From an uncultured Nitrospira sp. (GTDB lineage Bacteria > Nitrospirota > Nitrospiria > Nitrospirales > Nitrospiraceae): 64,000 nt of DNA. The notes under the pieces are model-generated. The model was not told the DNA's origin. It saw nothing but the letters and a program-made list of their open reading frames with translations, and searched no databases. Of the stretch, positions 1-9,341 are shown piece after piece (positions within the stretch are counted from its first letter, which is position 1; every line of letters begins with the position of its first letter). The DNA lies in assembly GCA_902500995.1 (NCBI GenBank), contig CABVSR010000003.1, positions 182,943-246,942 of the forward strand, given 5' to 3'. A program made the translations under genes and the position numbers.

Positions 1-176
1 GACCCGGGACTTCAGTAATCTCCGGCCCTTGTTTCACAGGAGTGGCTTGCGCGCGTGATGCCGCAGCAGTATGCCAAAGGCGTTGCACAAGTCTGAGGTT
101 GTCATGTTCTAATTCGTAGGCGCTCATCACATTTAACACCTAGTTTCTCTCCAACTCTATCCAAGGAGGCCGGTCC
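1..176. promoter_or_regulatory. Upstream region of the multicopper oxidase gene
   Basis: No open gene enters from the left edge: the frame that would run to the TGA at 94-96 is already stopped by TAA at 16-18. A consensus ribosome binding site AAGGAGG lies at 163-169, seven bases before the ATG at 177. No convincing -35/-10 pair was found. Confidence 0.5.
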
Positions 177-3100
177 ATGGATTGTCAGTGGTTCACTCGC
201 GTCACATCGCGCGCCCTCAGCGTTATCGCTGGTGGCGCGCTTGTGTGCCTACCGCTAGCCGCGTCGGCTGAGAGTCAGCTGCACGCGGATCAGGCGGTGC
301 CTCAACACACAGCAATGTCCCATCAACTCCCGTCGTGGGCGGAGAAGTTGAAGGGGCAGACGATCGTCGAAGATGCGATGGCTGGAAAGCCGGAGCGGTC
401 CTTGATGGTTGAGCAGCAGCACCAGCGGGTCATGGAGCATTTGACCAATGATCCGCAGGCGCAGGCGGTCAATACGGGGATGTTCAACACCCAGACCATG
501 ATGCACCAATATGGGGCTGGCGGTCAGGACCTTCTCCTGATGTCTGACCCGCGAGTGGAGCCAGTGGCAATGACGAACGGGGGGAAGTGCCCCGCCACCG
601 CGCCGGTACGGCAATACAATGTCTCGGCGATCAATGTCGAAATCACGCTCAACCAGTGGCTCGATTTTTATCCCGGCTACATGTACACGCTGGATGAAAA
701 TCTCGACAAGGTGCGGGCGGAAGAGACGAAGAATCGCGAAGCTCGTGACAAGGAGGGGTTTGACCCGGGTGCGGTGATTCCCGGTGTGCAAGCTCAGTGG
801 ATTCAGCCGTTGACGATTCGCGGCAATCAGGGCGATTGCGTCAAGATCAAGCTGACCAACAAGTTGGAAGGCGGCGAAGACGTCAGCCTTCACATCCACG
901 GTTCCAGCATGGTGGTAAGCGCTACCGGTGCCGCAGCCGCCACCACGAACTCCGACAGCATCGTTCAGAAGGACAAGAGCGGCGAGTTCGAGTGGTACAT
1001 CCATCCGAGCACGCAGGAAGGCGTCCGGCAGTTCCACACCTTCGCCAATGATCGGGAACTGACCGTGATGGGCCTCTTCGGGTCCTTCGTCGTCGAGCCG
1101 CGCGGATCCGAATACCTGGAGGCGCTGGGAAGCGGCGCTCCCACGCCCGCGGCGAGCGGCTGGCAAGTCATGATCAAGAATGGGACGGGGCCCGACTTCC
1201 GGGAATTCGTCCTGTATTACCATGAAGTCGGCGACGAGGCGTTCCGCCCCGTCAATAAGAAGGGCGACTTCCTGCCTCAACGCGATCCGCTGACCGACGC
1301 CTACCGCCCGGGTGGCCGCGCGATCAACTATCGCAGCGAGCCGTTCGGCATCAACAACATGCACGTGCAGCATGAATACTTCGGCTTCGAAGACGAGTCG
1401 ATGGGGTATAGCTCGTACACCTTCGGCGACCCCTCGCCGACGATTCCTCGTTCCTATATGGGTGATCCGGCGAAGTTCCGGCTGGTCCACGGCGGATCGG
1501 AAGTGTTCCACAGCCACCATCCGCATGGCGGCACGATCCGGTGGCCGCGCAGCCCGCGGGCCATCGACGACATGAATCTCTGGACGACCGCCGGAAACGG
1601 CCCGGTCAAGTACCCGGTGATCCGTGCCAAAACGGATCGCGTCGACGTCGAAGTCATCGGTCCGTCGGAAGCCCTGGACCTCGAGACGGAGTGCGGCTCC
1701 GGCTTGTGCCAGCAGCTCGCCGGCGATTTCCTCTTCCACTGTCACGTGGCGCACCATTACGTGGCGGGTATGTGGGGATATTGGCGGGTGTACAACACCC
1801 TGCAGCAGGGCGACATGCGTAATGACGTCATGCCGGATTTGCTGGAGTTGCCGGATCGCCAAGGCCGCATCAAGGGGCCAATCACCTCGGATAAATTAGT
1901 CGGTCAGACGGTGGATTGGTTCGGCAAGTCCTTCAAGATTGTCGACAAGGGCAAGAGCGATTGGAAGTCCAACCCGGCCGTCGTCACCATCAAGGACTGG
2001 GTTGAGATGCAGCTCCCGACGATGGGCAAGCCCGGACACAAGAACGATGAAAAGGGCCAAACCGTTTCCTACGACGCCACGGTGCTGGATTGGGCCTGGG
2101 AAGGCACCCGAGCATTGAGCGAACCGGAAAGCACCATCGATAATCCGAAGTATCGGTCGTCCCATCCGGGCAAGCGGCATCCGATCACCTTCGAGCCGTT
2201 GACCGGAAAGGTGGCATGGCCTCACCTCACGCCGCATTTCGGGCGACGGGTCATGTTCTCTCCGAATCACGTGGGCGCGCCCTGGTTGGAGATGATCCGC
2301 CGTGACGCCAACGGTGAGGAGAGCGTCGATCAGGCGTTGCCGGGTGAGAACGGCAACTGGAGCTTGTGCCCGGAGAACGCCGGACGGAAGCACTACAATG
2401 TCCACTTCATCAAGCTGCCGATCACGATCGCCAAGAAGACGGGCAAAGAGCCGCCGGTGGTCGATCCGAACGGTTTGATCTATGTCTTGCATGAAGAGGA
2501 AGCCGACATCCGTAAGAACGACGATTTGAAGTATCCGCTGGTCGTTCGCGGCAACATCTACGATTGCGTGGATTGGACCTTGACCAGCGAGTGGGATGAC
2601 GATGACTACACGAACTTCCAGTCATCGAAGATCAACACCCACTGGCACTTCCTGCAATTCGACAACCAGGCGTCGGACGGCGTGATCACTGGCTTCTCAT
2701 ACGAACAGTCGGTGCGCCCGTTCACGATGCTGGAAAAGAAGAATGCCAAGGGGTTGCCGGTTCCCATGAACACGGTCGTGACCGCAGCCGCTAAAAAGGG
2801 CGCGAACACGATCACGGTGAAGAATGCGAAACAGTTCCATGTCGGGACGCTGCTTCTCGTGGGCGCCGACAATGTGAAGGGCAATGAAATCTCCCGCATC
2901 AAGGCCATCAGCGGCAATACCATCACGCTGGCCAAGGCGCTGAAGCACGATCATCCGGCCAATGACATCGTCACGGTTGAATTTGTGCGCCAGCGGTTCT
3001 GGGTTGATGCGGACGTGGGAACCGTGTTCTGGCACGACCACGCGTTCGGTGCGACCACCTGGCCGCACGGCGGGTTCGGCACCTTTATCGCCGAGCCGGT

Positions 3101-5042
3101 CGGATCCACCTATCATGACCCGAAGACCGGGAAGTTGATTCGAAGCGGACCGATCGCGGACATTCACACGAATGAGCCGGTGGGACACGGCGTGAACAAC
3201 AGTTTCCGTGAATTGATGGTGCAGGTGCACGATACCGTGCCGCACACCGTCAACGTCGTGACGGCGGGGAATCCTCCCGGGCAGCCGATTGAAGTGGCGC
3301 TCGAGGCGGGAAAAACCGTTTCCTTCATGATGCCCGAGAAGATCTATATGACGCCGATGCCGTTCTTGAATGGTGGTACGCACACCACCGGCAGCGGACT
3401 GAACTTCCGGGCGGCGCCGATTGCGCAGCGATTGGCGACCAATCCTGATGCGTCACAGATTTTCAGCAGCCAGGTGCACGGCGATCCGTACACGCCCACC
3501 TTGCGCGCCTATGTCGGTGACACGATGGTGTTCCGCCTGTTGCACACCCTTATGAACGAGTCCATGGTCTGGACCCTGTCCGGCCATTCGTTCTGGACCG
3601 AGCGGTATGCGGCGGATGCGAACCGGAAGAATTCGATCCATATCGGTATCGCAGAGCGGTACGACCTCGTCGTGCCGGAAGCGGGTGGGTCCCGGCATCA
3701 AGCCGGCGACTATATCCACTTCAACGGCCGGTCCTCGAAGTTTTCAGAGGGCGGCTGGGGCATTATCCGCGTCTTGGATAAGGAGCAGGCTGATTTGAAG
3801 AAGTTGCCCGCGGGCTTCTCGAATAAGGGGGAGATGCCGAAGCCTCTGCCGGTATGTCCCGCCGGTGCGCCTGTCAAGCAGTTCAACGTGGTGGCGATGG
3901 ACTATGCCGGCATGAAGTTCAATGCCAAGGCACCGGAATCCATCGAAGTGGACTTTGAGCGGCGGATTCTCATGACCAATGCCGAGGCCAAGATTTACGC
4001 CTTGGAGGAGGACACCGCGAAAGTCGCCGCCGGTGCGCATCCGATGCCGTTGACGCTCCGTGTCAACAGCGGCGATTGCGTGAAAGTGCACTTGAAGAAC
4101 AAGATGAAGGACAGCAAAGCTTCCTTCTCCGCGATCGGTCTGGCCTTTGATCCGAAGGATTCCATGGGCGCGAACGTGGGGAATAATCCGGGAGACCAGA
4201 CCGTGGCTCCGGGAGGCGAGCGTGACTACACGTACTACGCTGATCCGTTCAACGGTGAGACCACCTCGTTGGTGTGGGATTGGGGCAATGTGATGACCAA
4301 TCCGCGCAACGGGTTGTTCGGTGCCGTCGTCGTCGGCCCCAAGGGTTCCAAGTACCGGGACCCGAAGACCGGCGCGGATCTGTCAAATAAGAATGCCTGG
4401 GCGGCCGATGTCATCATCGATCGCTCGATTCCGGGCAATGAAACGCGGGCGAATTATCGCGACGTGGCGTTGTTCTTCCAGGACGAAGACAACATCATCG
4501 GCACGAGCTTCATGCCCTATGTGCAGAACGTGGCGGGGTTGACCGGCGTCAATTACCGGTCGGAACCGTACAAGTTCCGTGAAGAGCAGGGTTGTTCGCT
4601 CGGCAAGGTGTTCCAACCTTGTAAGGCGGACAAGCCGGAAGATCCGGCCACCCCGCTGATCGAGGCGCATGCCGGTGATCCAGTGCGCATCCACGTACTG
4701 GGTGTGAGCAACGAGCAAAACGGCATGTTCAGCGTGGAAAAGCACGAGTGGCCGATCGAGCCGTTCATGCGCGGCGCTGACTTGATCAGTGTCGTCGAAT
4801 TCTCCGGCTCTGAGACGATCGATGCGTTCTTGCCCTCGGCGGGTGGAATGTATCGGATGCCTGGCGACTACGTGTATAGCAACCAGCGGTTGCCGTACTC
4901 GCAGTCCGGACAGTGGGGCTATGTCCGGGTATTGCCGGCCGGCGATACCAGGTTGCTGCCATTGACCGGCGCCGGTGCCGGAACGAAGAGTGCCGAAGTG
5001 GAGCAGCCGGCTGCGCGCGTGATGCCTATCGCGTCGAAGTAA
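177..5042 (+). CDS. Giant periplasmic multicopper oxidase (MofA/McoA-size)
   Basis: A 1621-residue exported multicopper oxidase. The N-terminus is a signal peptide ending near AASA (about residue 31). Several cupredoxin domains follow, with copper-type clusters: HIH at 239, HSHHPHGG at 445, an HCHxxxH...M type-1 loop at 521-532, HWHF at 822 and WHDH with a nearby PHGG at 952-963. The last third repeats a cupredoxin-like fold but has fewer His ligands and may be structural. Usual laccases are 450-650 residues; this length recalls the manganese-oxidising MofA/McoA group. Substrate is therefore inferred only: Mn(II), another metal or an organic are all possible. It stands alone with its own Shine-Dalgarno site and terminator, and the genes downstream encode cupredoxin-like proteins that could be electron partners. 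Confidence 0.9.
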   Translation: MDCQWFTRVTSRALSVIAGGALVCLPLAASAESQLHADQAVPQHTAMSHQLPSWAEKLKGQTIVEDAMAGKPERSLMVEQQHQRVMEHLTNDPQAQAVNTGMFNTQTMMHQYGAGGQDLLLMSDPRVEPVAMTNGGKCPATAPVRQYNVSAINVEITLNQWLDFYPGYMYTLDENLDKVRAEETKNREARDKEGFDPGAVIPGVQAQWIQPLTIRGNQGDCVKIKLTNKLEGGEDVSLHIHGSSMVVSATGAAAATTNSDSIVQKDKSGEFEWYIHPSTQEGVRQFHTFANDRELTVMGLFGSFVVEPRGSEYLEALGSGAPTPAASGWQVMIKNGTGPDFREFVLYYHEVGDEAFRPVNKKGDFLPQRDPLTDAYRPGGRAINYRSEPFGINNMHVQHEYFGFEDESMGYSSYTFGDPSPTIPRSYMGDPAKFRLVHGGSEVFHSHHPHGGTIRWPRSPRAIDDMNLWTTAGNGPVKYPVIRAKTDRVDVEVIGPSEALDLETECGSGLCQQLAGDFLFHCHVAHHYVAGMWGYWRVYNTLQQGDMRNDVMPDLLELPDRQGRIKGPITSDKLVGQTVDWFGKSFKIVDKGKSDWKSNPAVVTIKDWVEMQLPTMGKPGHKNDEKGQTVSYDATVLDWAWEGTRALSEPESTIDNPKYRSSHPGKRHPITFEPLTGKVAWPHLTPHFGRRVMFSPNHVGAPWLEMIRRDANGEESVDQALPGENGNWSLCPENAGRKHYNVHFIKLPITIAKKTGKEPPVVDPNGLIYVLHEEEADIRKNDDLKYPLVVRGNIYDCVDWTLTSEWDDDDYTNFQSSKINTHWHFLQFDNQASDGVITGFSYEQSVRPFTMLEKKNAKGLPVPMNTVVTAAAKKGANTITVKNAKQFHVGTLLLVGADNVKGNEISRIKAISGNTITLAKALKHDHPANDIVTVEFVRQRFWVDADVGTVFWHDHAFGATTWPHGGFGTFIAEPVGSTYHDPKTGKLIRSGPIADIHTNEPVGHGVNNSFRELMVQVHDTVPHTVNVVTAGNPPGQPIEVALEAGKTVSFMMPEKIYMTPMPFLNGGTHTTGSGLNFRAAPIAQRLATNPDASQIFSSQVHGDPYTPTLRAYVGDTMVFRLLHTLMNESMVWTLSGHSFWTERYAADANRKNSIHIGIAERYDLVVPEAGGSRHQAGDYIHFNGRSSKFSEGGWGIIRVLDKEQADLKKLPAGFSNKGEMPKPLPVCPAGAPVKQFNVVAMDYAGMKFNAKAPESIEVDFERRILMTNAEAKIYALEEDTAKVAAGAHPMPLTLRVNSGDCVKVHLKNKMKDSKASFSAIGLAFDPKDSMGANVGNNPGDQTVAPGGERDYTYYADPFNGETTSLVWDWGNVMTNPRNGLFGAVVVGPKGSKYRDPKTGADLSNKNAWAADVIIDRSIPGNETRANYRDVALFFQDEDNIIGTSFMPYVQNVAGLTGVNYRSEPYKFREEQGCSLGKVFQPCKADKPEDPATPLIEAHAGDPVRIHVLGVSNEQNGMFSVEKHEWPIEPFMRGADLISVVEFSGSETIDAFLPSAGGMYRMPGDYVYSNQRLPYSQSGQWGYVRVLPAGDTRLLPLTGAGAGTKSAEVEQPAARVMPIASK

Positions 5043-5068
5043 GCCGGTCGCATCTCACGGGAGTGAGG

Positions 5069-5103
5069 AAGGGGGGAGCCTGAGAGGGCTCCCCCCTTTT
5101 GTT
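5069..5103 (+). terminator. Rho-independent terminator of the multicopper oxidase gene
   Basis: A 12-bp G/C-rich stem (5069-5080 with 5087-5098), a 6-base loop and a run of T lie 26 bases after the stop codon. Confidence 0.85.
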
Positions 5104-5195
5104 ATGAGACGGGGATTGTGTATGATCACGACAGTGTCTGACGACATGCCGATTGAGACTCTCTGACCAACCTCATCACGTTGGAGGATGCATAC

Positions 5196-6101
5196 ATGCG
5201 AACGGCCGGACTCGCTCTGTTCACCGCATTGAGTATTTTCCCCTCTGCATCATGGGCTTATGAAGAAATTGCCGTCACGGACGGAGGCAGCATCACGGGT
5301 ACCGTCACCATGACGGGAAAACCGACCCCGAAAGGCTATAACCTGATCACCTTTCCTGATCCCGTCTATTGTGGACGCATCTCGACCGGGACGGGCTGGA
5401 GAATTCTTGATGAGTTTTCGACGACTTCCGGAAGCGGGTTGAATGACGTGGTGGTCCTTCTGACGGACGCCACGAAGGGCAAACCGTTTACATTCGACCC
5501 GCCGACCATTGAAGCGCGCGATTGCCGGTTTCTCCCCTTTGTCACGGTCGTCAAAAACGGGTCCGAGGTCGAAGTCATGAATATGGACCCCGTGATGCAT
5601 GACATTCAGGCCTATGAAACCTCACAACTGGGCCCACGTGTGTTGTTCAACACGCCGCTGCCGATGAATCCTCATCACAAACGAGTCGTGACCGCGGAAA
5701 GCCATGAGCATTTGGCTGGTGACCCGGTGAAGGAAGCGATCCGCATGACCAAAGGGCGGCGGATTTTTGTCATGCAGTGCGGGTTTCATGCCTATATGGA
5801 AAGTTGGGGGTTGGCCGTCGACAATCCCTACTACGCGATGACGACTGAGGGTGGGACATTTACCCTGACCGATGTGCCTCCCGGCGAATACACCCTCATG
5901 GCCTGGCATCCGGCTCTGGGAACCATGCTGCAGAAAAAAGTCCTGGTCACGGAAAAGGGGATATCCACCGTCGATTTTGCGTTTGAGGCACCAAAAGGGC
6001 GGCGCAGCGTCCACGAGATCGAGCACAATCCGCATTACGGGCCCGAATCTCTCGGCAAGGTCGTGGACATCCGTCCGACGCTGGAAAGGCAAGTTCCATA
6101 G
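5196..6101 (+). CDS. Secreted cupredoxin-like protein with carboxypeptidase-regulatory domain
   Basis: A 301-residue exported protein. The ATG at 5196 is chosen over an in-frame TTG at 5181 because GGAGG at 5183-5187 is correctly spaced for it and a signal peptide (cleavage near SWA) then begins at once. The middle holds His135 and a C195-x2-H198-x2-M201 loop, the spacing of the type-1 copper site in amicyanin. The C-terminal part (about 215-275) resembles a carboxypeptidase-regulatory Greek-key domain (GGTFTLTDVPPGEYTL). Inference: a periplasmic small electron carrier or copper binder acting with the multicopper oxidase upstream. It is a paralogue of the next gene, 32 bases away, and both are probably cotranscribed. 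Confidence 0.88.
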   Translation: MRTAGLALFTALSIFPSASWAYEEIAVTDGGSITGTVTMTGKPTPKGYNLITFPDPVYCGRISTGTGWRILDEFSTTSGSGLNDVVVLLTDATKGKPFTFDPPTIEARDCRFLPFVTVVKNGSEVEVMNMDPVMHDIQAYETSQLGPRVLFNTPLPMNPHHKRVVTAESHEHLAGDPVKEAIRMTKGRRIFVMQCGFHAYMESWGLAVDNPYYAMTTEGGTFTLTDVPPGEYTLMAWHPALGTMLQKKVLVTEKGISTVDFAFEAPKGRRSVHEIEHNPHYGPESLGKVVDIRPTLERQVP

Positions 6102-6133
6102 CAGCGCGTCAATTATAGACAAGGCAGGTCACG

Positions 6134-7063
6134 ATGCTGGATCGAACTCAGAGGATGCAGGCTTTCGCAGCGGCGATGTTGATGTGGGTGGGGTTGGCGG
6201 TAGCGCCGGCCATGGCCTATGAAGTGATCGACGTGCAACACGGCGGCTCCATCGAGGGGACGATCACGCTGACCGGGGCGATCCCAGAGCCCAAGGGATT
6301 CAATCTCATCACATTTCCAGATCCCACCTACTGCGGCCGGATCTCCAACGGCAGGGGATGGCGTCTGCTGCGAGATTTTATCGTCTCTCCGGAGGGGGGA
6401 CTGAAGAACGCGATTGTCACGCTGGAAGGCGTTGAATCAGGGAAAGCCTTTGACCTGTCCGTGCCGTTGATTGAAGCACGGGATTGCATGTTCCAGCCCT
6501 GGGTCACCATCGTCCGGAACGGGCACGCGGTGGAAGTGGTGAATATGGACCCTGTGATGCATGACATTCAGGGGTATGAAACTTCGCCAGAAGCTGGGGC
6601 GAGGGTCCTGTTCAATACGCCGCTGATCCTGAATCATCAACATCAGCGCGGGAACATGCGCGCCGTGCACAATCATGCTCCCGGCAAGTCGCTGGTCGGG
6701 CCGGTCTATTTGAATAAAGGGCGGCGGACGTTTTACATGCAGTGCGGTTTTCACGCCTACATGGAAAGTTGGGCCATGGCCGTCAACAATCCCTATTATG
6801 CAGTGACGGATGACCAGGGAGCCTTCAAGATCGAGAATATCCCACCGGGCACCTATCAAATGGTCGTGTGGCATCCTCAATCAGGTCCGGGGGTGACGCG
6901 GACGATCACGATTGCTCCCGATGGCACGACCACTGAACGCGTGGCGCTTCCGGCCCCGAAGGGAAATCGTACCGCTTACAAGGTCATGGATAATCCCCGG
7001 TTTGGTCTCGAATCGCTCGGTCATCCCGTTGAGATTGAACCGTTGGTGGAGCATCAGCAGTAA
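6134..7063 (+). CDS. Secreted cupredoxin-like protein, paralogue of the preceding gene
   Basis: A 309-residue exported protein with a signal peptide ending near AMA (about residue 28). It shares the layout of the 5196 gene: a first His (143) in the motif PVMHDIQ, then C204-x2-H207-x2-M210, then a carboxypeptidase-regulatory-like domain (FKIENIPPGTYQMVVWHP). The near-identical motif order indicates tandem duplication. Known of such folds: Cys, two His and Met bind a type-1 copper. Whether copper is really bound is inference. The following gene overlaps its 3' end. Confidence 0.88.
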   Translation: MLDRTQRMQAFAAAMLMWVGLAVAPAMAYEVIDVQHGGSIEGTITLTGAIPEPKGFNLITFPDPTYCGRISNGRGWRLLRDFIVSPEGGLKNAIVTLEGVESGKAFDLSVPLIEARDCMFQPWVTIVRNGHAVEVVNMDPVMHDIQGYETSPEAGARVLFNTPLILNHQHQRGNMRAVHNHAPGKSLVGPVYLNKGRRTFYMQCGFHAYMESWAMAVNNPYYAVTDDQGAFKIENIPPGTYQMVVWHPQSGPGVTRTITIAPDGTTTERVALPAPKGNRTAYKVMDNPRFGLESLGHPVEIEPLVEHQQ

Positions 7064-7709
7064 TCGGAGCCGGGGCGGTTCGTGGCAATGGCTCCTGCGA
7101 GGGTGCCTGTCGTTAGGTTTCTTCTTGCTGTCGAGCGTAGCGACTGTGGCGGAAGAAGCTTCAACCGGCCCTCGCAGCGCACAGCCTATAGAATTTTCTG
7201 CGTCGCTGGTGAAACGAGTGGACGGGCGTCGCTTCGAGGCCCAGGTGTTTGCCAAGAGTGATCGCATCCGGTTGGAATACAAGTATGCGATCAAGACCGA
7301 ACTCGGGTATTCGAGCATAGAAATTCTGCGATTGGATAAACGCGAGTCGTGGTTTTTGCTGGCCCAACGCCGGCAAATTCTTTCGGCCCCTGTCAAACTC
7401 GAAGAAATCCTGCCGATTCAACCTACCCTGCCGGGGGAGCAAAGCCGAATGCTGATCGGTGATGCCACGACCATCGGCCGGCCTTCCAAATTGTACGAGG
7501 TTCGGGTCGATTACAACGGTCGAAACGAGCGATTCTATGAATGGGTCGATGTGGAGACAGGGGTCGTCCTGAAATTGGTGAGTCAGGACCGGGATTGGGC
7601 GATCGAATATCTCCGTTTCCGCATCTCTCCTCAACCCGATTATTACTTCGAGGAGCCCACCGGGTATCAACGTTGGGCTCCCAAATCAGGAACGCAAGAA
7701 CGAGGGTGA
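7035..7709 (+). CDS. Exported LolA-like/DUF4412-like protein
   Basis: A protein of about 224 residues with a signal peptide (hydrophobic core LRGCLSLGFFLLSSVATVA). The start is uncertain: no ATG suits, and TTG at 7035 (or 7029) inside the end of the upstream gene gives a sensible signal peptide, so the two genes overlap by about 29 bases and may be translationally coupled. The body looks like an outer-membrane lipoprotein-sorting (LolA) type half-barrel: the substrate-like pattern SDRIRLEY, then a protein-wide run of beta-strands ending EYLRFRISPQPDYYF. Family placement is tentative. It lies in a run of periplasmic genes. Confidence 0.7.
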   Translation: MNRWWSISSNRSRGGSWQWLLRGCLSLGFFLLSSVATVAEEASTGPRSAQPIEFSASLVKRVDGRRFEAQVFAKSDRIRLEYKYAIKTELGYSSIEILRLDKRESWFLLAQRRQILSAPVKLEEILPIQPTLPGEQSRMLIGDATTIGRPSKLYEVRVDYNGRNERFYEWVDVETGVVLKLVSQDRDWAIEYLRFRISPQPDYYFEEPTGYQRWAPKSGTQERG

Positions 7710-7733
7710 GCGGCATATTCAGGAAGGGGCTGC

Positions 7734-9131
7734 ATGGTATCGCACACACATAGGCGCTGGATTCGGATCGTTAAGGGCTGTATGGCCGCAGTGGTCGTGG
7801 TGGGGCCGCTTGTCGGATTCTGGCCCTCTCCCGCCATGGCGAGTTCACTGAAGGAGGCGCAGACCGCCTTCGACAAAAAGCAATACCAGGACGCGTTGGA
7901 CCTCATCGAGCAGGTCACGAAAGAGAAAGGCAGTCAGCCGGAAGCCCGGCGCCTGAAAGTCCGGTCGTTGATTTTTCTCGGCAAGCCGAAGGAGGCACTG
8001 GCCGAATACGAACGGCATGAGCAGGAGTTGAAGCAGGAGGATCGGCCGCTCTTAAAGGACGTGGCGTTGGGTTTCATCTATGTCCTCGTGAAAGACATGC
8101 GCGAGCAAATGCGCGGCGCGGCGTATACGGCTTTGAAAGACGTGGATTCACCGGAGTCCATCCCTGCTTTGGAAGATGGATTGAGTGATGGGTCCGGCCT
8201 GGTGCGCGCGTTGGCCGCTGAAGCGCTCGGGAAACTCGATGCGGGACGGCGGTCGCCGCGATTGCGGAATGCGCTCGAAGATCAAGCCGGGCTCGTGAAG
8301 GCGACCGTCATCAAAGTGTTGGGGAAAAGCGGGGACCGTTCCGTGATTCCACTGCTCGAAAAAGCCCTGAAAGACGAGCAGCCGGCTGTGCGCCTCGCCG
8401 CGGCAGGAGCCCTCTATCAGCACGGGCAGACGGCGATGTGGGACACGATACAAAAGGCGACGGCGGCACCGAACCCGGAAGAGCGTGCTACGGCGTTGAG
8501 GATGGTGGGGGATTTGAAGGATGCGCGTGGACTGTCGATTCTGTTGGAAGCGATGACCAACACGCAGCCGTCTGTACGAGGAGCGGCCGCATCGGCCTTG
8601 GGAGACCTCGGCAAGGTCCAAGGGATTGCCGCATTGGAGAAGGCCCTCGACGATAAAATTCCAGCGGTAAAGACGTCGGCGGCGATCAGCTTGGGCGAAC
8701 TGGGAGTCAAAGAATCGCTGGCAGCCTTGAGAAGATCCCTGGCTGATACGAACCCGGTGGTCAAGGCAGCCGTCATTTCGGCGCTGTTGCGGGTGGAGGA
8801 GCCCTTCGAGTCTGTCGCCGGTGCCTTGTATGAATTGGCGCAAAACAACGATCCCGGGACACGTTCTGCGGCAGGGAAGGCGGCGGGGCGCGCCCATGGA
8901 GCCAATACGCAACCGGCCATCGAGTTTCTTGCCGGACTCCTGAAGGATTCTATTCCCCGTCCGCGGATCGCCGCCGCTCGCGCCCTCGGCCAGATGGGGG
9001 GGGAAGAGGTGCTGCCGTTGTTGAAGGCGGCCCTGCATGATGAAGATGATGCCGTTCGAGCTACGGTGGGTGGATCCATCGCCAGGATCATCGGGCATGC
9101 GAAGCCCTTGCCGCATCATGTGAAATCTTGA
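7734..9131 (+). CDS. Exported TPR/HEAT-repeat protein
   Basis: A 465-residue protein with an N-terminal signal peptide (cleavage near AMA, residue 36). A TPR-like segment follows (LKEAQTAFDKKQYQDALDLI). From about residue 130 to the end there are roughly ten HEAT/PBS-lyase-like repeats of about 31 residues with the recurring pattern VRxAAAxALGxLG. Such repeats form a protein-binding solenoid; no catalytic motif is visible. The ATG at 7734 lies 24 bases after the previous stop. A role as a periplasmic scaffold for the copper proteins around it is inference. Confidence 0.85.
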   Translation: MVSHTHRRWIRIVKGCMAAVVVVGPLVGFWPSPAMASSLKEAQTAFDKKQYQDALDLIEQVTKEKGSQPEARRLKVRSLIFLGKPKEALAEYERHEQELKQEDRPLLKDVALGFIYVLVKDMREQMRGAAYTALKDVDSPESIPALEDGLSDGSGLVRALAAEALGKLDAGRRSPRLRNALEDQAGLVKATVIKVLGKSGDRSVIPLLEKALKDEQPAVRLAAAGALYQHGQTAMWDTIQKATAAPNPEERATALRMVGDLKDARGLSILLEAMTNTQPSVRGAAASALGDLGKVQGIAALEKALDDKIPAVKTSAAISLGELGVKESLAALRRSLADTNPVVKAAVISALLRVEEPFESVAGALYELAQNNDPGTRSAAGKAAGRAHGANTQPAIEFLAGLLKDSIPRPRIAAARALGQMGGEEVLPLLKAALHDEDDAVRATVGGSIARIIGHAKPLPHHVKS

Positions 9132-9156
9132 CGATGCCGAATGGACGGATTTCAAG

Positions 9157-9186
9157 TTGACAGTGCGAGTAGGATTCCAGTATAGA
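9157..9186 (+). promoter_or_regulatory. Sigma-70 promoter for the 9342 cupredoxin gene
   Basis: TTGACA at 9157-9162 and TATAGA at 9181-9186 with an 18-base spacer. Transcription would start near 9193, giving an untranslated leader of about 150 bases. Confidence 0.65.
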
Positions 9187-9341
9187 GAAATGTTCAGAGG
9201 CCTGGACGTAGTCTTTCTAAGGCTATGTCATCAGAAGATGAACTGTCATAACAAGGGGCAATAGTCACCGGCCCTTGTGAATGAGTGGTGACGGAAGAGT
9301 TGTTCGGTTTCGGTTAATGTTCATTACAAGGAGGCAGTGAC

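Noticed and set aside
19..96. Possible 3' end of a gene entering from the left
   Set aside because: The frame is stopped at 16-18 and has no recognisable sequence in the remaining 25 codons.
255..1862. 535-codon - strand frame opposite the multicopper oxidase
   Set aside because: Antisense shadow; composition dominated by Arg, His and Val, no signal or motif, while the + strand shows copper-site motifs.
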